Shown here: positions 26,397-35,724 of the stretch, in pieces
Layout: every line of letters starts with the position of its first letter
Position numbering within the stretch: the stretch's first letter is position 1
NCBI GenBank assembly: GCA_023150805.1
Contig: JAKLKF010000015.1
Location: 1-64,000, forward strand
From: Myxococcota bacterium
GTDB taxonomy: Bacteria > Myxococcota_A > UBA796 > UBA2385
Length of the DNA stretch: 64,000 nt
Reading direction: 5' to 3'
Notes under the pieces: generated by a model
What the model was told of the DNA's origin: nothing
What the model saw: the letters and a program-made list of their open reading frames with translations, nothing else
Database searches by the model: none
Program-made: the position numbers and the translations under genes

Positions 26397-27734
26397 ATGC
26401 GCATCGTCATCCTCGGCGCCGCCGGCCGCGACTTCCACGACTACCTGGTCCTGTACAAGGACGACCCCTCGGTCGAGGTCGTGGCCATCACCGCCACGCA
26501 GATCCCCTACATCGACGACCGGCGCTTCCCCGCCGCCCTGGCCGGCCCGCGCTACCCGCACGGCATCCCGATCGTGCCCGAGGACGAGATCGAGGCGCTG
26601 ATCGCCCGCCACGGCGTGCAGCAGTGCGTCTTCGCCTACTCCGACGTGAGCAACGACTACGTCGCGCGCATGGCCGCCCGGGTCAACGCCGCCGGGGCCG
26701 ACCTGGTCATGCCGGGCGCCCGCACGATGCTGCCCAGCAGGAAGCCGGTCATCGGCGTCGGCGCCGTGCGCACCGGCTGCGGCAAGAGCCAGACCACCCG
26801 CTGGATCCTGGAGCACCTGGCCGCTCGCGGCCTGCGCGCCGTCGCCATCCGGCACCCGATGCCCTACGGCGACCTGGTCGCCCAGGCGGTGCAGCGCTTC
26901 GCCACTCGCGCCGACCTGGACCACCACCGCTGCACCATCGAGGAGCGCGAGGAGTACGAGCCCTACCTGGAGCTGGGCCGCGTCGTCTACGCGGGCGTCG
27001 ACTACGCCGGCATCCTGGCCCAGGCCGAGCAGGAGTCCGACGTGATCCTGTGGGACGGCGGCAACAACGACCTGCCGCTGATCCGGCCCGACCTGCACTT
27101 CGTCCTGCTCGACGCCCACCGCCCCGGCCACGCGCGGCAGTGGTACCCGTCCGAGGCCCAGGTCCGCCTGGCCGACGTGGTCCTCGTCGCCAAGGCCGAC
27201 ACCGCGCCGGCCGAGGCCGTGCAGGCCGAGCGCGCCCTGGCCGCGGCGCTGGCGCCGGGCAAGCCCGTGGTCGCCATCGGCAGCCGGCTCACCCTGGACG
27301 GCATCGACGAGGCGGCGCTGCGCGGGCGCCGCGTCGTCGTGGTCGAGGACGGGCCGACCACCACCCACGGCGGCATGGGCTACGGCGCCGCCACCCTGAT
27401 GGCGCGCCGCTGCGGCGCCGAGATCGTCGACCCGCGGCCCTACCTGGTGGGCGAGCTGGCGGCGACCTTCCGCAAGTACCCGACCCTGGGGCCCCTGGTG
27501 CCGGCCATGGGCTACTCCGACCAGCAGCGGGCCGACCTCGCCGCCTCGCTGGTCGCGGCGCCCGCCGACGTGGTCCTCAACGGCAGCCCCATCCAGCTCG
27601 ACCGCCTGGTGACCATCGACAAGCCGATCCACCGGGTCCGCTACGACCTGGACGAGCTGCCGGGAGAGCCGGCGCTGGCGCCCCTGGTCGACGCCTTCCT
27701 GCAGGATCGCGGCCTGTCGCCTCGCGGCGCTTGA
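26397..27734 (+). CDS. COG2403 GTPase / cyclic 2,3-diphosphoglycerate synthetase-like
   Basis: A 445-residue cytosolic protein. An N-terminal Rossmann-like segment (MRIVILGAAGRDFHDYL) is followed by a P-loop region (GVGAVRTGCGKSQTTRWIL), the DYAGIL and WDGGNNDLPLIRPDLH segments and a nucleotide-specificity-like VVLVAKADT. Length and motif order match the COG2403 family, whose best-known member makes cyclic 2,3-diphosphoglycerate in methanogens. Bacterial members are largely uncharacterised. ATG 26397 follows GGAG. It starts 22 bases after the SCO gene. Confidence 0.8.
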   Translation: MRIVILGAAGRDFHDYLVLYKDDPSVEVVAITATQIPYIDDRRFPAALAGPRYPHGIPIVPEDEIEALIARHGVQQCVFAYSDVSNDYVARMAARVNAAGADLVMPGARTMLPSRKPVIGVGAVRTGCGKSQTTRWILEHLAARGLRAVAIRHPMPYGDLVAQAVQRFATRADLDHHRCTIEEREEYEPYLELGRVVYAGVDYAGILAQAEQESDVILWDGGNNDLPLIRPDLHFVLLDAHRPGHARQWYPSEAQVRLADVVLVAKADTAPAEAVQAERALAAALAPGKPVVAIGSRLTLDGIDEAALRGRRVVVVEDGPTTTHGGMGYGAATLMARRCGAEIVDPRPYLVGELAATFRKYPTLGPLVPAMGYSDQQRADLAASLVAAPADVVLNGSPIQLDRLVTIDKPIHRVRYDLDELPGEPALAPLVDAFLQDRGLSPRGA

Positions 27735-27792
27735 CGGTGCGGCTCCGGGCGGCCAACCTGGATCCACAGGGCCCGGACCGCTGAGGTGTCGA

Positions 27793-29373
27793 ATGCGACA
27801 GGCGCTGGAGGTGCGTGGACGGCTCCTGGGCGGCGCGCTGCTCACGTTGATCGCCTTTGCCGTGGCCTGCGGGACCGCGGGCCCGAACAGCCCCGACGCG
27901 GACGCCGACTGGCACGGCAGCACCGGCGGCGGCGACGGGGGCAGCCAGGACGGGGGCAGCGCCGACGGGGGCACCGAGGCGCCCGGGGACACCGGCGCGG
28001 ACGGGGACACGGGCGCCGACACCGGCCAGCCCGCCGACACCGGCGCGCCTGACGACGCGTGCGAGTCCCTGCCGCCCGTGACCTGGACGCTGGTGCCGCA
28101 GGACACCAACGGCATGGCCACGCCCGTCCAGGCCCGCGCCTCGGTGCTGGAGGGCTGGCGCGTGCTCGATCACGTCTCGATCCGCGCCTACGAGTTCCTC
28201 AACTACTACCACTTCGACCACCCGCACCCCGAGGCGGGGCAGCTCGGCCTGGCGGCGCAGCTCCGGCAGGTCGACGCCGGCCGGATGTCCCTCCACCTGG
28301 CGGTCACCAGCCCCCTGGTCGACGACGACGCCCGCCCTCCCCTCAACCTGGTGCTCAGCGTCGACACCTCCGGCTCCATGTCCGGCCAGGACTTCGACCT
28401 GGCCCGCGCGGTGCTGATGGGAGTGGCCGGTCGCCTCGACCGCGGCGACACCGTCAGCGTGGTGTCCTGGAACCAGGACCAGCACGTCCTGCTGGATCGC
28501 CACCCGATCACCATGCCCTACGACCTCGCCCTGGTGCAGGTGATCGCCGGCCTGGACACCGGCGGGGCGACCAACCTGTCCTCGGGGCTGGTCGAGTCCT
28601 ACCGGCTGGCCGAGGCCGGGTGGCTGGACCGGGGCCTGAACCGCGTGCTGATCGTGACCGACGGCGGCGCCAACCTGGGTCAGACCGACGTCGACCTGGT
28701 CCGCTCGATGACCGGCGAGCGCGGCGCCCACGGCATCCACCTCGCGGCCGTCGGCGTCGGGGACCCGCTCGCCTACCACGACGGGATGGTCGACAGCATC
28801 TCCCAGCTCGGCCAGGGCCCCGGCCTGTTCGTCGCCACCTCCGAGGACGTGCGAGAGCTGATCTCCGACCGCTTCGTCGAGCTGTTCGACGTCGCCGCGC
28901 TCGACCTGGCGCTGGAGCTGACGCTGCCCCCCGGCTTCGAGCGCGTGGACATGGAGCCCGACCCGCGGCAGGGCATCCCCGAGATCGGCCCCCCGGTCCA
29001 GCACCTGGCGCCCAACCGCTCCCTGGTGCTCCAGCAGGTCCTCCAGACCCGCTGCCCCGAGCTGCTCGACGCCACCGCGACCGTCACCGGCCGGGTCACC
29101 TGGGTCGACCCCACCACGGCCGAGCCCCGCAGCGCCGAGCAGACGTGGACGCTGGACGAGCTGCTGGCCACCGACGGGGTCGCGCTGCGCAAGGCCGAGG
29201 CCGTCGTCGCCTACGCCGAGGCGCTCAAGCTCAGCAAGAGCGCCGCGGCCCCGCAGGACACCGCCACGGCGCTCTCCCTGGCCGGCGAGAAGCTCGCGCT
29301 GGCGCTGGCCGACCGGCCCGACGACCCGGACCTGGCCGAGATCCAGGCGGTCCTGGCCGCGCTGGCGCCGTGA
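27793..29373 (+). CDS. VWA-domain lipoprotein
   Basis: A 526-residue lipoprotein: signal helix ending in the lipobox FAVACGTAG, then a flexible DGG/DTG-rich linker to about residue 85. An N-terminal beta region follows (ASVLEGWRVLDHVSIRAYEF). The VWA domain (about 175-370) has an intact MIDAS (VDTSGSMSG) plus GGATNLSSGL and VTDGGANLG. A C-terminal beta-sandwich and helical region follow. This resembles YfbK-type surface VWA proteins that bind ligands through a divalent metal. ATG 27793 follows GAGGTG. Confidence 0.82.
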   Translation: MRQALEVRGRLLGGALLTLIAFAVACGTAGPNSPDADADWHGSTGGGDGGSQDGGSADGGTEAPGDTGADGDTGADTGQPADTGAPDDACESLPPVTWTLVPQDTNGMATPVQARASVLEGWRVLDHVSIRAYEFLNYYHFDHPHPEAGQLGLAAQLRQVDAGRMSLHLAVTSPLVDDDARPPLNLVLSVDTSGSMSGQDFDLARAVLMGVAGRLDRGDTVSVVSWNQDQHVLLDRHPITMPYDLALVQVIAGLDTGGATNLSSGLVESYRLAEAGWLDRGLNRVLIVTDGGANLGQTDVDLVRSMTGERGAHGIHLAAVGVGDPLAYHDGMVDSISQLGQGPGLFVATSEDVRELISDRFVELFDVAALDLALELTLPPGFERVDMEPDPRQGIPEIGPPVQHLAPNRSLVLQQVLQTRCPELLDATATVTGRVTWVDPTTAEPRSAEQTWTLDELLATDGVALRKAEAVVAYAEALKLSKSAAAPQDTATALSLAGEKLALALADRPDDPDLAEIQAVLAALAP

Positions 29374-29386
29374 GGCGCGCCCGGCC

Positions 29387-32158
29387 CTATGGGTAGACCA
29401 GCGGGTCGCCGTCGTCGGCGTCCCCGCAGGCGTCGGTCCAGCCGTCGTCGTCGGCGTCGTCACCGGCCTGGGCGCAGAAGGGGAAGGTCATCCCCGCCAC
29501 GTCGCCCGCCCCGCTGCCCGAGCCGGTGAACCACTCGTACACCGCGTCCTCGGTGCCCTTGCCGATGCCCAGGCTGTCCGCGGGCAGGTCGGCCACCGCC
29601 TCGGTCAGGTCGACCGAGGAGGGGTCCAGCCCCGTGCCGCAGGTCCAGCCGACCAGGCCGTCCACCGCGCTCATCTCGCCGTACTCGAGCAGGAAGCTGC
29701 CGTCCTCGCGCAGGATGTAGGTGAAGGTGTTGGCGCCTCCCAGCGAGTACTCGTCCACCTCGATGAAGTAGACCGCCACCGCGTCGTCGTGCTCGATCCA
29801 GTGGACCTCGCCGCCGGCGCTGGGGTTCAGGTCGTCCCACCAGGCGGCGATGCCGGCCACCCGCCCGCTCTCGAAGGTCACGGCGGCCTCGCCGTAGTCG
29901 GTGGTCGCCGAGCCGAACAGCAGCCGGCCGTTGCTGATGACGTAGGCGTTGCTGCGGTCGCTGCCGCAGAAGGGGTACCGGAAGCTGCCGAAGGAGATGT
30001 ACGAGGCCGAGTCGTCGGACAGCCGCAGGGTCGTCACCGTGTCCGTGTCGCCGGCGTCCGTCCCACCGTCGCAGTCGTTGTCCAGTCCGTCGGTGTCGTC
30101 CTCCCAGGCGTAGGGGTGCACGCTGCGGTCGGTGTCGTCGCAGTCGTCCCCCGTCCACTCGTCGGACTCGAAGCCGTCCTGGTCCGCGTCGTAGTCGTTC
30201 CACCCGTCGCAGTCGGTGTCGACGCCGTCGTACCAGCTCTCCTCCGCGTCGGGGTTGACGTCCTCGTCGGTGTCGTCGCAGTCGCCGCCGGCGTCGGCCC
30301 AGCCCGACAGCGGCTCGCAGGAGACGAAGCGGTCGGCGTCGCTGCCGAAGCCGTCGCCGTCCTCGTCGGGGTAGTAGGTCGTCGCGTCCGTCGTACCGAC
30401 GTCGTCGTCGTCGGCGGCCCCGTTGCAGTCCTCGTCGGTGTCCAGGTCGTCGCAGATCTCGACCTGGTCGGGGTTCACGTCGGACCGGCCGTCGTCGCAG
30501 TCGGTGCCGCCCCCCGCGGGCGCACGCCAGCCATCGGCGTCGGCGTCGTAGTCGTCCGCGTCGTCACAGTCCTGGTCGACGCCGTCGTACCAGATCTCGT
30601 CGGCGCCCGGGTTCACGGCCGGGTCGTAGTCGTCGCAGTCCTGGTCGTCCAGGCCGTAGCCCTCCCGCGGCTCGCAGGTGACCACGGGCGTGCCGGTGGC
30701 GCCGTAGCCGTCTTCGTCGGCGTCCGGGTACAGGACGTCGGGGTCCACCACGCCCGGGTCGGCGTCGTCCGCCAGGTCGTTGCAGTCCTCGTCGACGTCG
30801 GCGTCGTCGCAGATCTCGTCGGCCGAGGGGTTCACCTGTTCCGCCTCGTCGTCGCAGTCCCCGCCGCCGAAGGCCGCGCTGTCGAAGCCGTCCTGGTCGG
30901 CGTCGTAGTCGCTCCAGTCGTCGCAGTCCTGGTCGAAGCCGTCGTACCAGACCTCGACCGCGTCGGGCCCCACGGTGATGTCGCCGTCGTCGCAGTCGCC
31001 CTCGGCCACGCCGTAGCCGTCACCGTCGTGGTCGGTCGTCTGGCAGTAGAGGTTCTCGCCGCCGGGCGTGCCGTAGTCGCTGCCCGGCGCCCAGCTCTCG
31101 TAGGAGGCGCACCACCCGTCGGCATCGTCGTTCAGGTCGGCGGCCAGGAAGAAGGCGTCCAGGGTCATGCTCGCGCCGTCGGGATCGGGCATCGAGGCCC
31201 CGTCGTCCCAGGACACGTCGTCGAGCCGCACGTCGCCGGCGTAGACGGCGAAGCTGTCCGACTCGTTGGACAGGTTCAGCCCCTCCCACTGCCAGGCGAC
31301 CACGACCCCGCCGTTCGTGCGGAAGTCAGCGTTGCTGCCGAGCACCAGGTAGGCCCCCGGCTCCAGGGACAAGAGCCCGTCCGGGCTGATCTTGTGGTCG
31401 GCGTCGCCGTCGGACCGCAGCGTCAGCCCGTCCAGGTAGAGCGTGCGGCCGCTCTGGTTCTGGACCTCGACCCACTCGCCGTCGGGATCGGCCACGTCGC
31501 GCGGGTTGGCCATGATCTCCGTGATGACCAGGTCCCCGAAGGCCCACGCGCCCTCGTCCACCAGCCCGTCGCAGTCGTTGTCGACCAGGTCGCCGGCCAC
31601 CTCGTCCAAGAGCGGGCTGCGGCCGGCGTCCGCGTCGTCGCAGTCGGGGACCTCGGCGCAGGTGGTCACCTCGTCGCCGTCCGCGTCGTAGCCCTCGTCC
31701 ACGTCCCCGTCGCCGTCGTTGTCGACGCCGTCGCACTCCTCGCCGTCCGCGCAGTCGGCGATCCCGTCGTCGTCGGCGTCGCCGAAGTCCTCGTCCACGT
31801 CGCCGTCGCCGTCGTTGTCCAGCCCGTCGCACTCCTCGGCGTCCAGGCAGTCGGCGGTCCCGTCGGCGTCGGTGTCGGCCCAGCCCTCGTCCACCAGGTC
31901 GTCGCAGTCCTCGTCCGCGCCGTTGCACAGCTCCTCGGCGCCGGGGAAGACGTCGGGATCGGTGTCGTCGCAGTCGCCGTCCTCCAGCGGGACGCCGTCG
32001 TTGTCCTGGTCGGTCAGGGCGCCGGTGGTGCCGCCGTCCCCGGTGCCGCCGTCGCCCGTGGGCGTCCCGCCGCCGGTGTCGTCGCCGTCCTTGTCGCCGC
32101 AGGCCGGCAAGGTGAGCAGGAGGAGGAGGCCGAAGGGGAGGAGGGCGAGGTGGGACAC
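29387..32158 (-). CDS. MopE-repeat lipoprotein with lamin-tail domain
   Basis: A 923-residue surface lipoprotein (lipobox LTLPACGD). Residues 25-210 contain thrombospondin-3/MopE-like units (DCDDTDPDVFPGAEELCNG, DADGTADC). A lamin-tail domain lies near 215-370 (AFGDLVITEIMANPRDVADP, DGEWVEVQNQSGRTLYLDG). Then come about eight more units of the type DCDD..VNPxAxExWYDGVDxDCD, each a candidate calcium loop. The C-terminal domain (about 705-900) has an adhesion-type beta fold (AYVISNGRLLFGS, IAAWWDDLNPSAGG). GTG 32158 is chosen because GGAG precedes it and the signal peptide begins there. The domains suggest a calcium-stabilised stalk displaying a C-terminal head. Confidence 0.85.
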   Translation of the reverse strand: MSHLALLPFGLLLLLTLPACGDKDGDDTGGGTPTGDGGTGDGGTTGALTDQDNDGVPLEDGDCDDTDPDVFPGAEELCNGADEDCDDLVDEGWADTDADGTADCLDAEECDGLDNDGDGDVDEDFGDADDDGIADCADGEECDGVDNDGDGDVDEGYDADGDEVTTCAEVPDCDDADAGRSPLLDEVAGDLVDNDCDGLVDEGAWAFGDLVITEIMANPRDVADPDGEWVEVQNQSGRTLYLDGLTLRSDGDADHKISPDGLLSLEPGAYLVLGSNADFRTNGGVVVAWQWEGLNLSNESDSFAVYAGDVRLDDVSWDDGASMPDPDGASMTLDAFFLAADLNDDADGWCASYESWAPGSDYGTPGGENLYCQTTDHDGDGYGVAEGDCDDGDITVGPDAVEVWYDGFDQDCDDWSDYDADQDGFDSAAFGGGDCDDEAEQVNPSADEICDDADVDEDCNDLADDADPGVVDPDVLYPDADEDGYGATGTPVVTCEPREGYGLDDQDCDDYDPAVNPGADEIWYDGVDQDCDDADDYDADADGWRAPAGGGTDCDDGRSDVNPDQVEICDDLDTDEDCNGAADDDDVGTTDATTYYPDEDGDGFGSDADRFVSCEPLSGWADAGGDCDDTDEDVNPDAEESWYDGVDTDCDGWNDYDADQDGFESDEWTGDDCDDTDRSVHPYAWEDDTDGLDNDCDGGTDAGDTDTVTTLRLSDDSASYISFGSFRYPFCGSDRSNAYVISNGRLLFGSATTDYGEAAVTFESGRVAGIAAWWDDLNPSAGGEVHWIEHDDAVAVYFIEVDEYSLGGANTFTYILREDGSFLLEYGEMSAVDGLVGWTCGTGLDPSSVDLTEAVADLPADSLGIGKGTEDAVYEWFTGSGSGAGDVAGMTFPFCAQAGDDADDDGWTDACGDADDGDPLVYP

Positions 32159-32334
32159 GAAGGCTCCAGAGCGCACTGGCCTGAGGAGGAGCGGCGGGCG
32201 CGAGGCCGACCACCCGTAGCCGGGTGGTGCCATTGTTGCCGCCTTCGGCCGGACCTGCTGAGGCCTCGCCCGGGTGACCCAAGCGCCACGGGATCGTCAC
32301 CTCGGCGCCCCGCCGCGCGAGGGAGACTGCGCGC

Positions 32335-33084
32335 GTGAAGCCCCTGGACCTGGTCTCGCCGCCGCGTCGCATGCCCGTCCAGCCGGCGTTGACCATCCAG
32401 GCGCCCTCCGGCCTGGCGAACGGCGAGTGCTGGTGGATCGGCATGGACACGATCTCCTTCCTGTGCCCGGAGCGCCTGGAGCCCGGCACCTGGGTCGAGC
32501 TGCGCCTGGACCCAGGCGGCGGTCGGCCCGCCACCTTCCTGCGCGCCCGGGTGGACGCGCTGGCCCAGGGTCGCCACGCCCGGGGCTACCTGCACGCGGG
32601 CCCCTTCAGCCCGGCCGGCCGGACCAGCCTGGACCAGGTCGAGGCCACCGTGCGCAGCCTCAACCCGCAGGCCGCCCCCCGGCGGCGCGACCCCCTGGCC
32701 GCCATCGAGCAGGACCTGCAGCAGCACGGCCGTCGGCTGCCGGGCACGATCCCCCCCGCCGACGGCGCGACCCGGCCGCCGCCCGGCCCGGTGCCCGGGC
32801 TGCGCTTCGACCGCGGTCCCCCGGCTTCGCTGCTGGTCGAGCTGCCCACGCGCGAGCTGGTGCGCATGCACAGCCGCCTGGACCGCAAGATGCCGCGCCT
32901 GGTCCTGCCGGCCGTGCCGGGCCCCCGGCGGGGCGAGATCCTGCTGGTCGCGATCCGGCTGCCCTCGGGCCTGTTCCTGCAGAGCGAGGCCGAGGTCGGA
33001 CAGGCCGACGCCGACACGCTGGAGCTGCGCCTGCGGGGCGACGTCGCGAGCGTGTACGCCCAGCTCAGCCACGAGGCGCGCTGA
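32335..33084 (+). CDS. Hypothetical protein, possibly PilZ-like
   Basis: A 249-residue cytosolic protein with two beta-rich halves (WWIGMDTISFLCPERLEPG, ELRLDPGGGR; later GEILLVAIRLPSGLFLQSE) around a Pro/Arg-rich linker. The pattern of a short turn, then hydrophobic strands and 'PGTWVELRL' is reminiscent of PilZ beta barrels, but the c-di-GMP motif RxxxR/DxSxxG is not evident. GTG 32335 follows GGGAG. It may relate to the two-component genes that follow on the other strand; this is only positional. Confidence 0.45.
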   Translation: MKPLDLVSPPRRMPVQPALTIQAPSGLANGECWWIGMDTISFLCPERLEPGTWVELRLDPGGGRPATFLRARVDALAQGRHARGYLHAGPFSPAGRTSLDQVEATVRSLNPQAAPRRRDPLAAIEQDLQQHGRRLPGTIPPADGATRPPPGPVPGLRFDRGPPASLLVELPTRELVRMHSRLDRKMPRLVLPAVPGPRRGEILLVAIRLPSGLFLQSEAEVGQADADTLELRLRGDVASVYAQLSHEAR

Positions 33085-33129
33085 GCCCCGGGCAGCGCGT
33101 GCGCCCAGGAGGCCCCGCCGCCGGCGTGC

Positions 33130-33522
33130 TCAAGGCGCCCGCCGGAGCTCCTCCACCGCCGCCCGGACCGCCTCGACCAGCTCCCGCGCCCGGAAGGGCT
33201 TCTGGATGATCCGCGCGGCGCCCAGCTGCTGGAGCTGGCCCATCTCCCGCCGCATCACCTTCGCCGTCAGGAAGATCACCGGCAGGTCGGCGCAGCCCTC
33301 CAGCGTCCGCAGCTCGCGCAGGGTCTGTGGCCCGTCCATGCCCGGCATCATCACGTCGAGCAGCACCACGTCCGGTCGCTGCTGCGAAGCCCGGGCCAGG
33401 GCCGCCGGGCCCCCCTCCACGCTGTCGACCTCCATCCCGCCGATGCCCTCCAGCATCAGGCGCACGACCTCTCGAATCGCCGGATCGTCGTCGACGTGCA
33501 GGACGCGCGGTACCGGGCTCAC
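33130..33522 (-). CDS. Single-domain response regulator
   Basis: A 130-residue receiver-only protein: acidic pocket VDDDPAIRE, phospho-Asp in VVLLDVMMPGMDG, Thr in VIFLTAKVM and Lys in RIIQKPFRA. It has no output domain, so it acts through protein contacts (CheY/Spo0F-like). Its start overlaps the stop of the kinase gene by four bases, indicating a cognate pair. Confidence 0.93.
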   Translation of the reverse strand: MSPVPRVLHVDDDPAIREVVRLMLEGIGGMEVDSVEGGPAALARASQQRPDVVLLDVMMPGMDGPQTLRELRTLEGCADLPVIFLTAKVMRREMGQLQQLGAARIIQKPFRARELVEAVRAAVEELRRAP

Positions 33523-35630
33523 GTCGGCGCTCCAGCGGTCACGGGCCCCTCCGCGGACAGCAGGCGGAAGGAGAAGGTCGTGCCGCGCGGCGCGGCCGAC
33601 TCGAACCAGATGCTACCGCCGTGCGCCTCGACAATGGCCTTGGCGATGCTCAGGCCCAGGCCGGTGCCGCCGCTGCCGCGCCGGTCGGTGGCGTCGGCCT
33701 GGGAGAAGGGCTGGAAGACCCGCGCGCGGAAGTCCTCGGGGATCCCCGGCCCCTGGTCGGTCACGTGCACGACGATGTGGCCGTCGGTGCGGACCATCGA
33801 CAGGAGCACCCGGCCGCCGGGGGGCGAGAACTTGACGGCGTTGCCGATGAGGTTGGTGAGCACCTGGAGCAGGCGGTCGCGGTCCCCGAGCACCAGCGCC
33901 GGCCCCGTGGCGAGCTCCCGCGCGAGCAGCACCCCGTGCAGGTCGGCGAAGCCCCGGTTGGCCTGGGCGGCGGCCTCGAGCAGCTCGGTGCCGTCCAGCA
34001 CCTCCATGCGCAGGCGCAGCCCGCCGGTGCTGATGCGCTCCATGTCCAGGATGTCGTTGATCAGCCGGACGAGGCGCTCGCCGCTGTCGTAGGCGACGTC
34101 GACCATCCGGCTGGCCGTCTCCGACAGGGGGCCCAGCAGCCCGTCCCGCAGGAGCTCCAGCGAGCCGAGCATCGAGGTCAGCGGCGTGCGCAGCTCGTGG
34201 CTCACGGTCGAGACGAACTCGTCCTTCATGCGCTCGACCGCCTTGCGCTCGGAGATGTCGCGCAGCACGCCCAGGAAGGCCGGGCCGTCCCCCAGCCCCA
34301 GCGCGCTGACCGACAGCTCCAGCGGGAAGCGGGTCCCGTCGGCCCGCTGCCCCTCGACCTCGTTGAGGCCCCCCACGACCCGGGAGGCCCGGTCGGCCCG
34401 GTAGCGCTGCACGTAGCCCTCGTGCCGCCCGCGATGGGGCTCGGGCATCAGCACCGAGACCGGCTGGCCGACCAGGTCCTCGACCGGAAAGCCGAACATC
34501 CGCTCGACCGCCGGGTTCGCCGTGCAGATCCGCCCCTGGTCGTCGATGGTGAGGATGCCGTCGACCGTGTTCTCGACGATGGCGCGGAGGTGCCGCTCCC
34601 TCGCCTCGAGCTCCCAGGTGGCGCTGCGGAGCATCGCCGTGCGGGCGTCGACCAGCCGGGTCACCGAGTCGGTCCGGCTGACCAGGGTGGCCACGGCGAC
34701 GGCGCTGGCTCCGGTCAGGGCCACCCCTGCCAGCAGCACGAACACCCCCAGGGTGGACCAGCCTGGCGCCGCCAGGGGCGCCGCGGGTCGTACGACGGCG
34801 AGCACGGACGCCCCACCGATGGGGATGCGGTGGACCGCGTGCACGCCCTCCTGCGCCCCGGCGGCGGTCAAGGCAGGCGCCGGGGAGGAGGGGTGCTGGT
34901 CCACCTGGTGCACGTGCAGCGGGGCGACCGGCCCCTGGCTCCAGTCGGTGAACAGGTACAGGTCGACGCCGCCGACGGCCTGCACGCCGGGCAGCCGCTC
35001 GTCCAGGACGAGGGCGGCCACGTCGTCGAGGTGGGTCGAGGCGACCACCAGGCCCGCGCGCGCGACGGCGACCTCCTCGCGCGCCCCCTGGCCCGGGACC
35101 TCCTTCTCGCGGGCGCGGCGCACGACCACCCGGCTCAGGGGCCGCTCGGCGGCCTCCAGCCCCTCCACCGAGACGCTCGAGCCGGTGCGCTGCGCTTCCT
35201 CGGCGGCGGCGCGCCAGGTGGCCCGGCTGCCGAAGTCCAGGGCGGCCAGGCCGGCGCCGGCGGGTTCGGCGAAGCGGACGCCGTAGCGGGTGGGCGCCCC
35301 CGCCTCCTCCGGGGTCGGCTCCAGCCACAGCACCGCCTCCAGCCCGGGGAAGCGCTCCAGGAACACCGCGGCGAAGGTCCGGAACTCCTCGGCCTCGACC
35401 CGCTCCGAGCCTCGGAAGAAGGCAGACATCGCCTCCACCACGCCGAGCTGGGCGGTCACCTCGCGCTCCAGCGCCAGCATGACCGAGCTGGCGGCGTCGG
35501 CGAAGGCGACCTGGTGCCGCGCGCGGTCCCGTCCGTACTCGTAGCGGTTCGCCAACCGCACCGAGCCGACCGTGGCCAGCAGGCCCAGGCCGGAGAGCAG
35601 GATCGTGGGCGCGTGGCGAGTGAGGGCCAT
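33519..35630 (-). CDS. Sensor histidine kinase (CHASE-PAS-HisKA-HATPase)
   Basis: A 703-residue membrane kinase. The first helix is TILLSGLGLLATVGSV. The extracytoplasmic CHASE-like domain (about 45-285) carries VMLALEREVTAQLGVVEAM and the typical RFPGLEAVLWL. The second helix is near 310-335. A PAS domain follows (AIVENTVDGILTIDD, NPAVERMFGFP). HisKA has the phospho-His in STVSHELRTPLTSML (about residue 477), and the ATPase has NLIGNAVKFSPPGG and GTGLGLSIAKAIVEAHGG. It passes phosphate to the overlapping receiver gene. TAGCCT sits eleven bases before ATG 35630. Confidence 0.92.
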   Translation of the reverse strand: MALTRHAPTILLSGLGLLATVGSVRLANRYEYGRDRARHQVAFADAASSVMLALEREVTAQLGVVEAMSAFFRGSERVEAEEFRTFAAVFLERFPGLEAVLWLEPTPEEAGAPTRYGVRFAEPAGAGLAALDFGSRATWRAAAEEAQRTGSSVSVEGLEAAERPLSRVVVRRAREKEVPGQGAREEVAVARAGLVVASTHLDDVAALVLDERLPGVQAVGGVDLYLFTDWSQGPVAPLHVHQVDQHPSSPAPALTAAGAQEGVHAVHRIPIGGASVLAVVRPAAPLAAPGWSTLGVFVLLAGVALTGASAVAVATLVSRTDSVTRLVDARTAMLRSATWELEARERHLRAIVENTVDGILTIDDQGRICTANPAVERMFGFPVEDLVGQPVSVLMPEPHRGRHEGYVQRYRADRASRVVGGLNEVEGQRADGTRFPLELSVSALGLGDGPAFLGVLRDISERKAVERMKDEFVSTVSHELRTPLTSMLGSLELLRDGLLGPLSETASRMVDVAYDSGERLVRLINDILDMERISTGGLRLRMEVLDGTELLEAAAQANRGFADLHGVLLARELATGPALVLGDRDRLLQVLTNLIGNAVKFSPPGGRVLLSMVRTDGHIVVHVTDQGPGIPEDFRARVFQPFSQADATDRRGSGGTGLGLSIAKAIVEAHGGSIWFESAAPRGTTFSFRLLSAEGPVTAGAPT

Positions 35631-35641
35631 GGGTACCGCCG

Positions 35642-35647
35642 AGGCTA
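35642..35647 (-). promoter_or_regulatory. -10-like element before kinase gene
   Basis: Minus-strand GGTAGCCT ends eleven bases before ATG 35630 with no ribosome binding site in between. Confidence 0.3.
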
Positions 35648-35724
35648 CCGCAGGAGGCCCGGCGGGGCCGCGCGGGGTTCGTGGGCCGCGCGCCCCCAGC
35701 CGGCCGCTTGGCCGCGCGCCGGGC

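Noticed and set aside
29900-31950. Regularly spaced GTCGTCGCAGTC-type DNA repeats resembling a CRISPR or satellite array
   Set aside because: The repeats stay in frame and encode DCDD calcium loops of the MopE-type lipoprotein. Spacing and sequence vary as expected for protein repeats.
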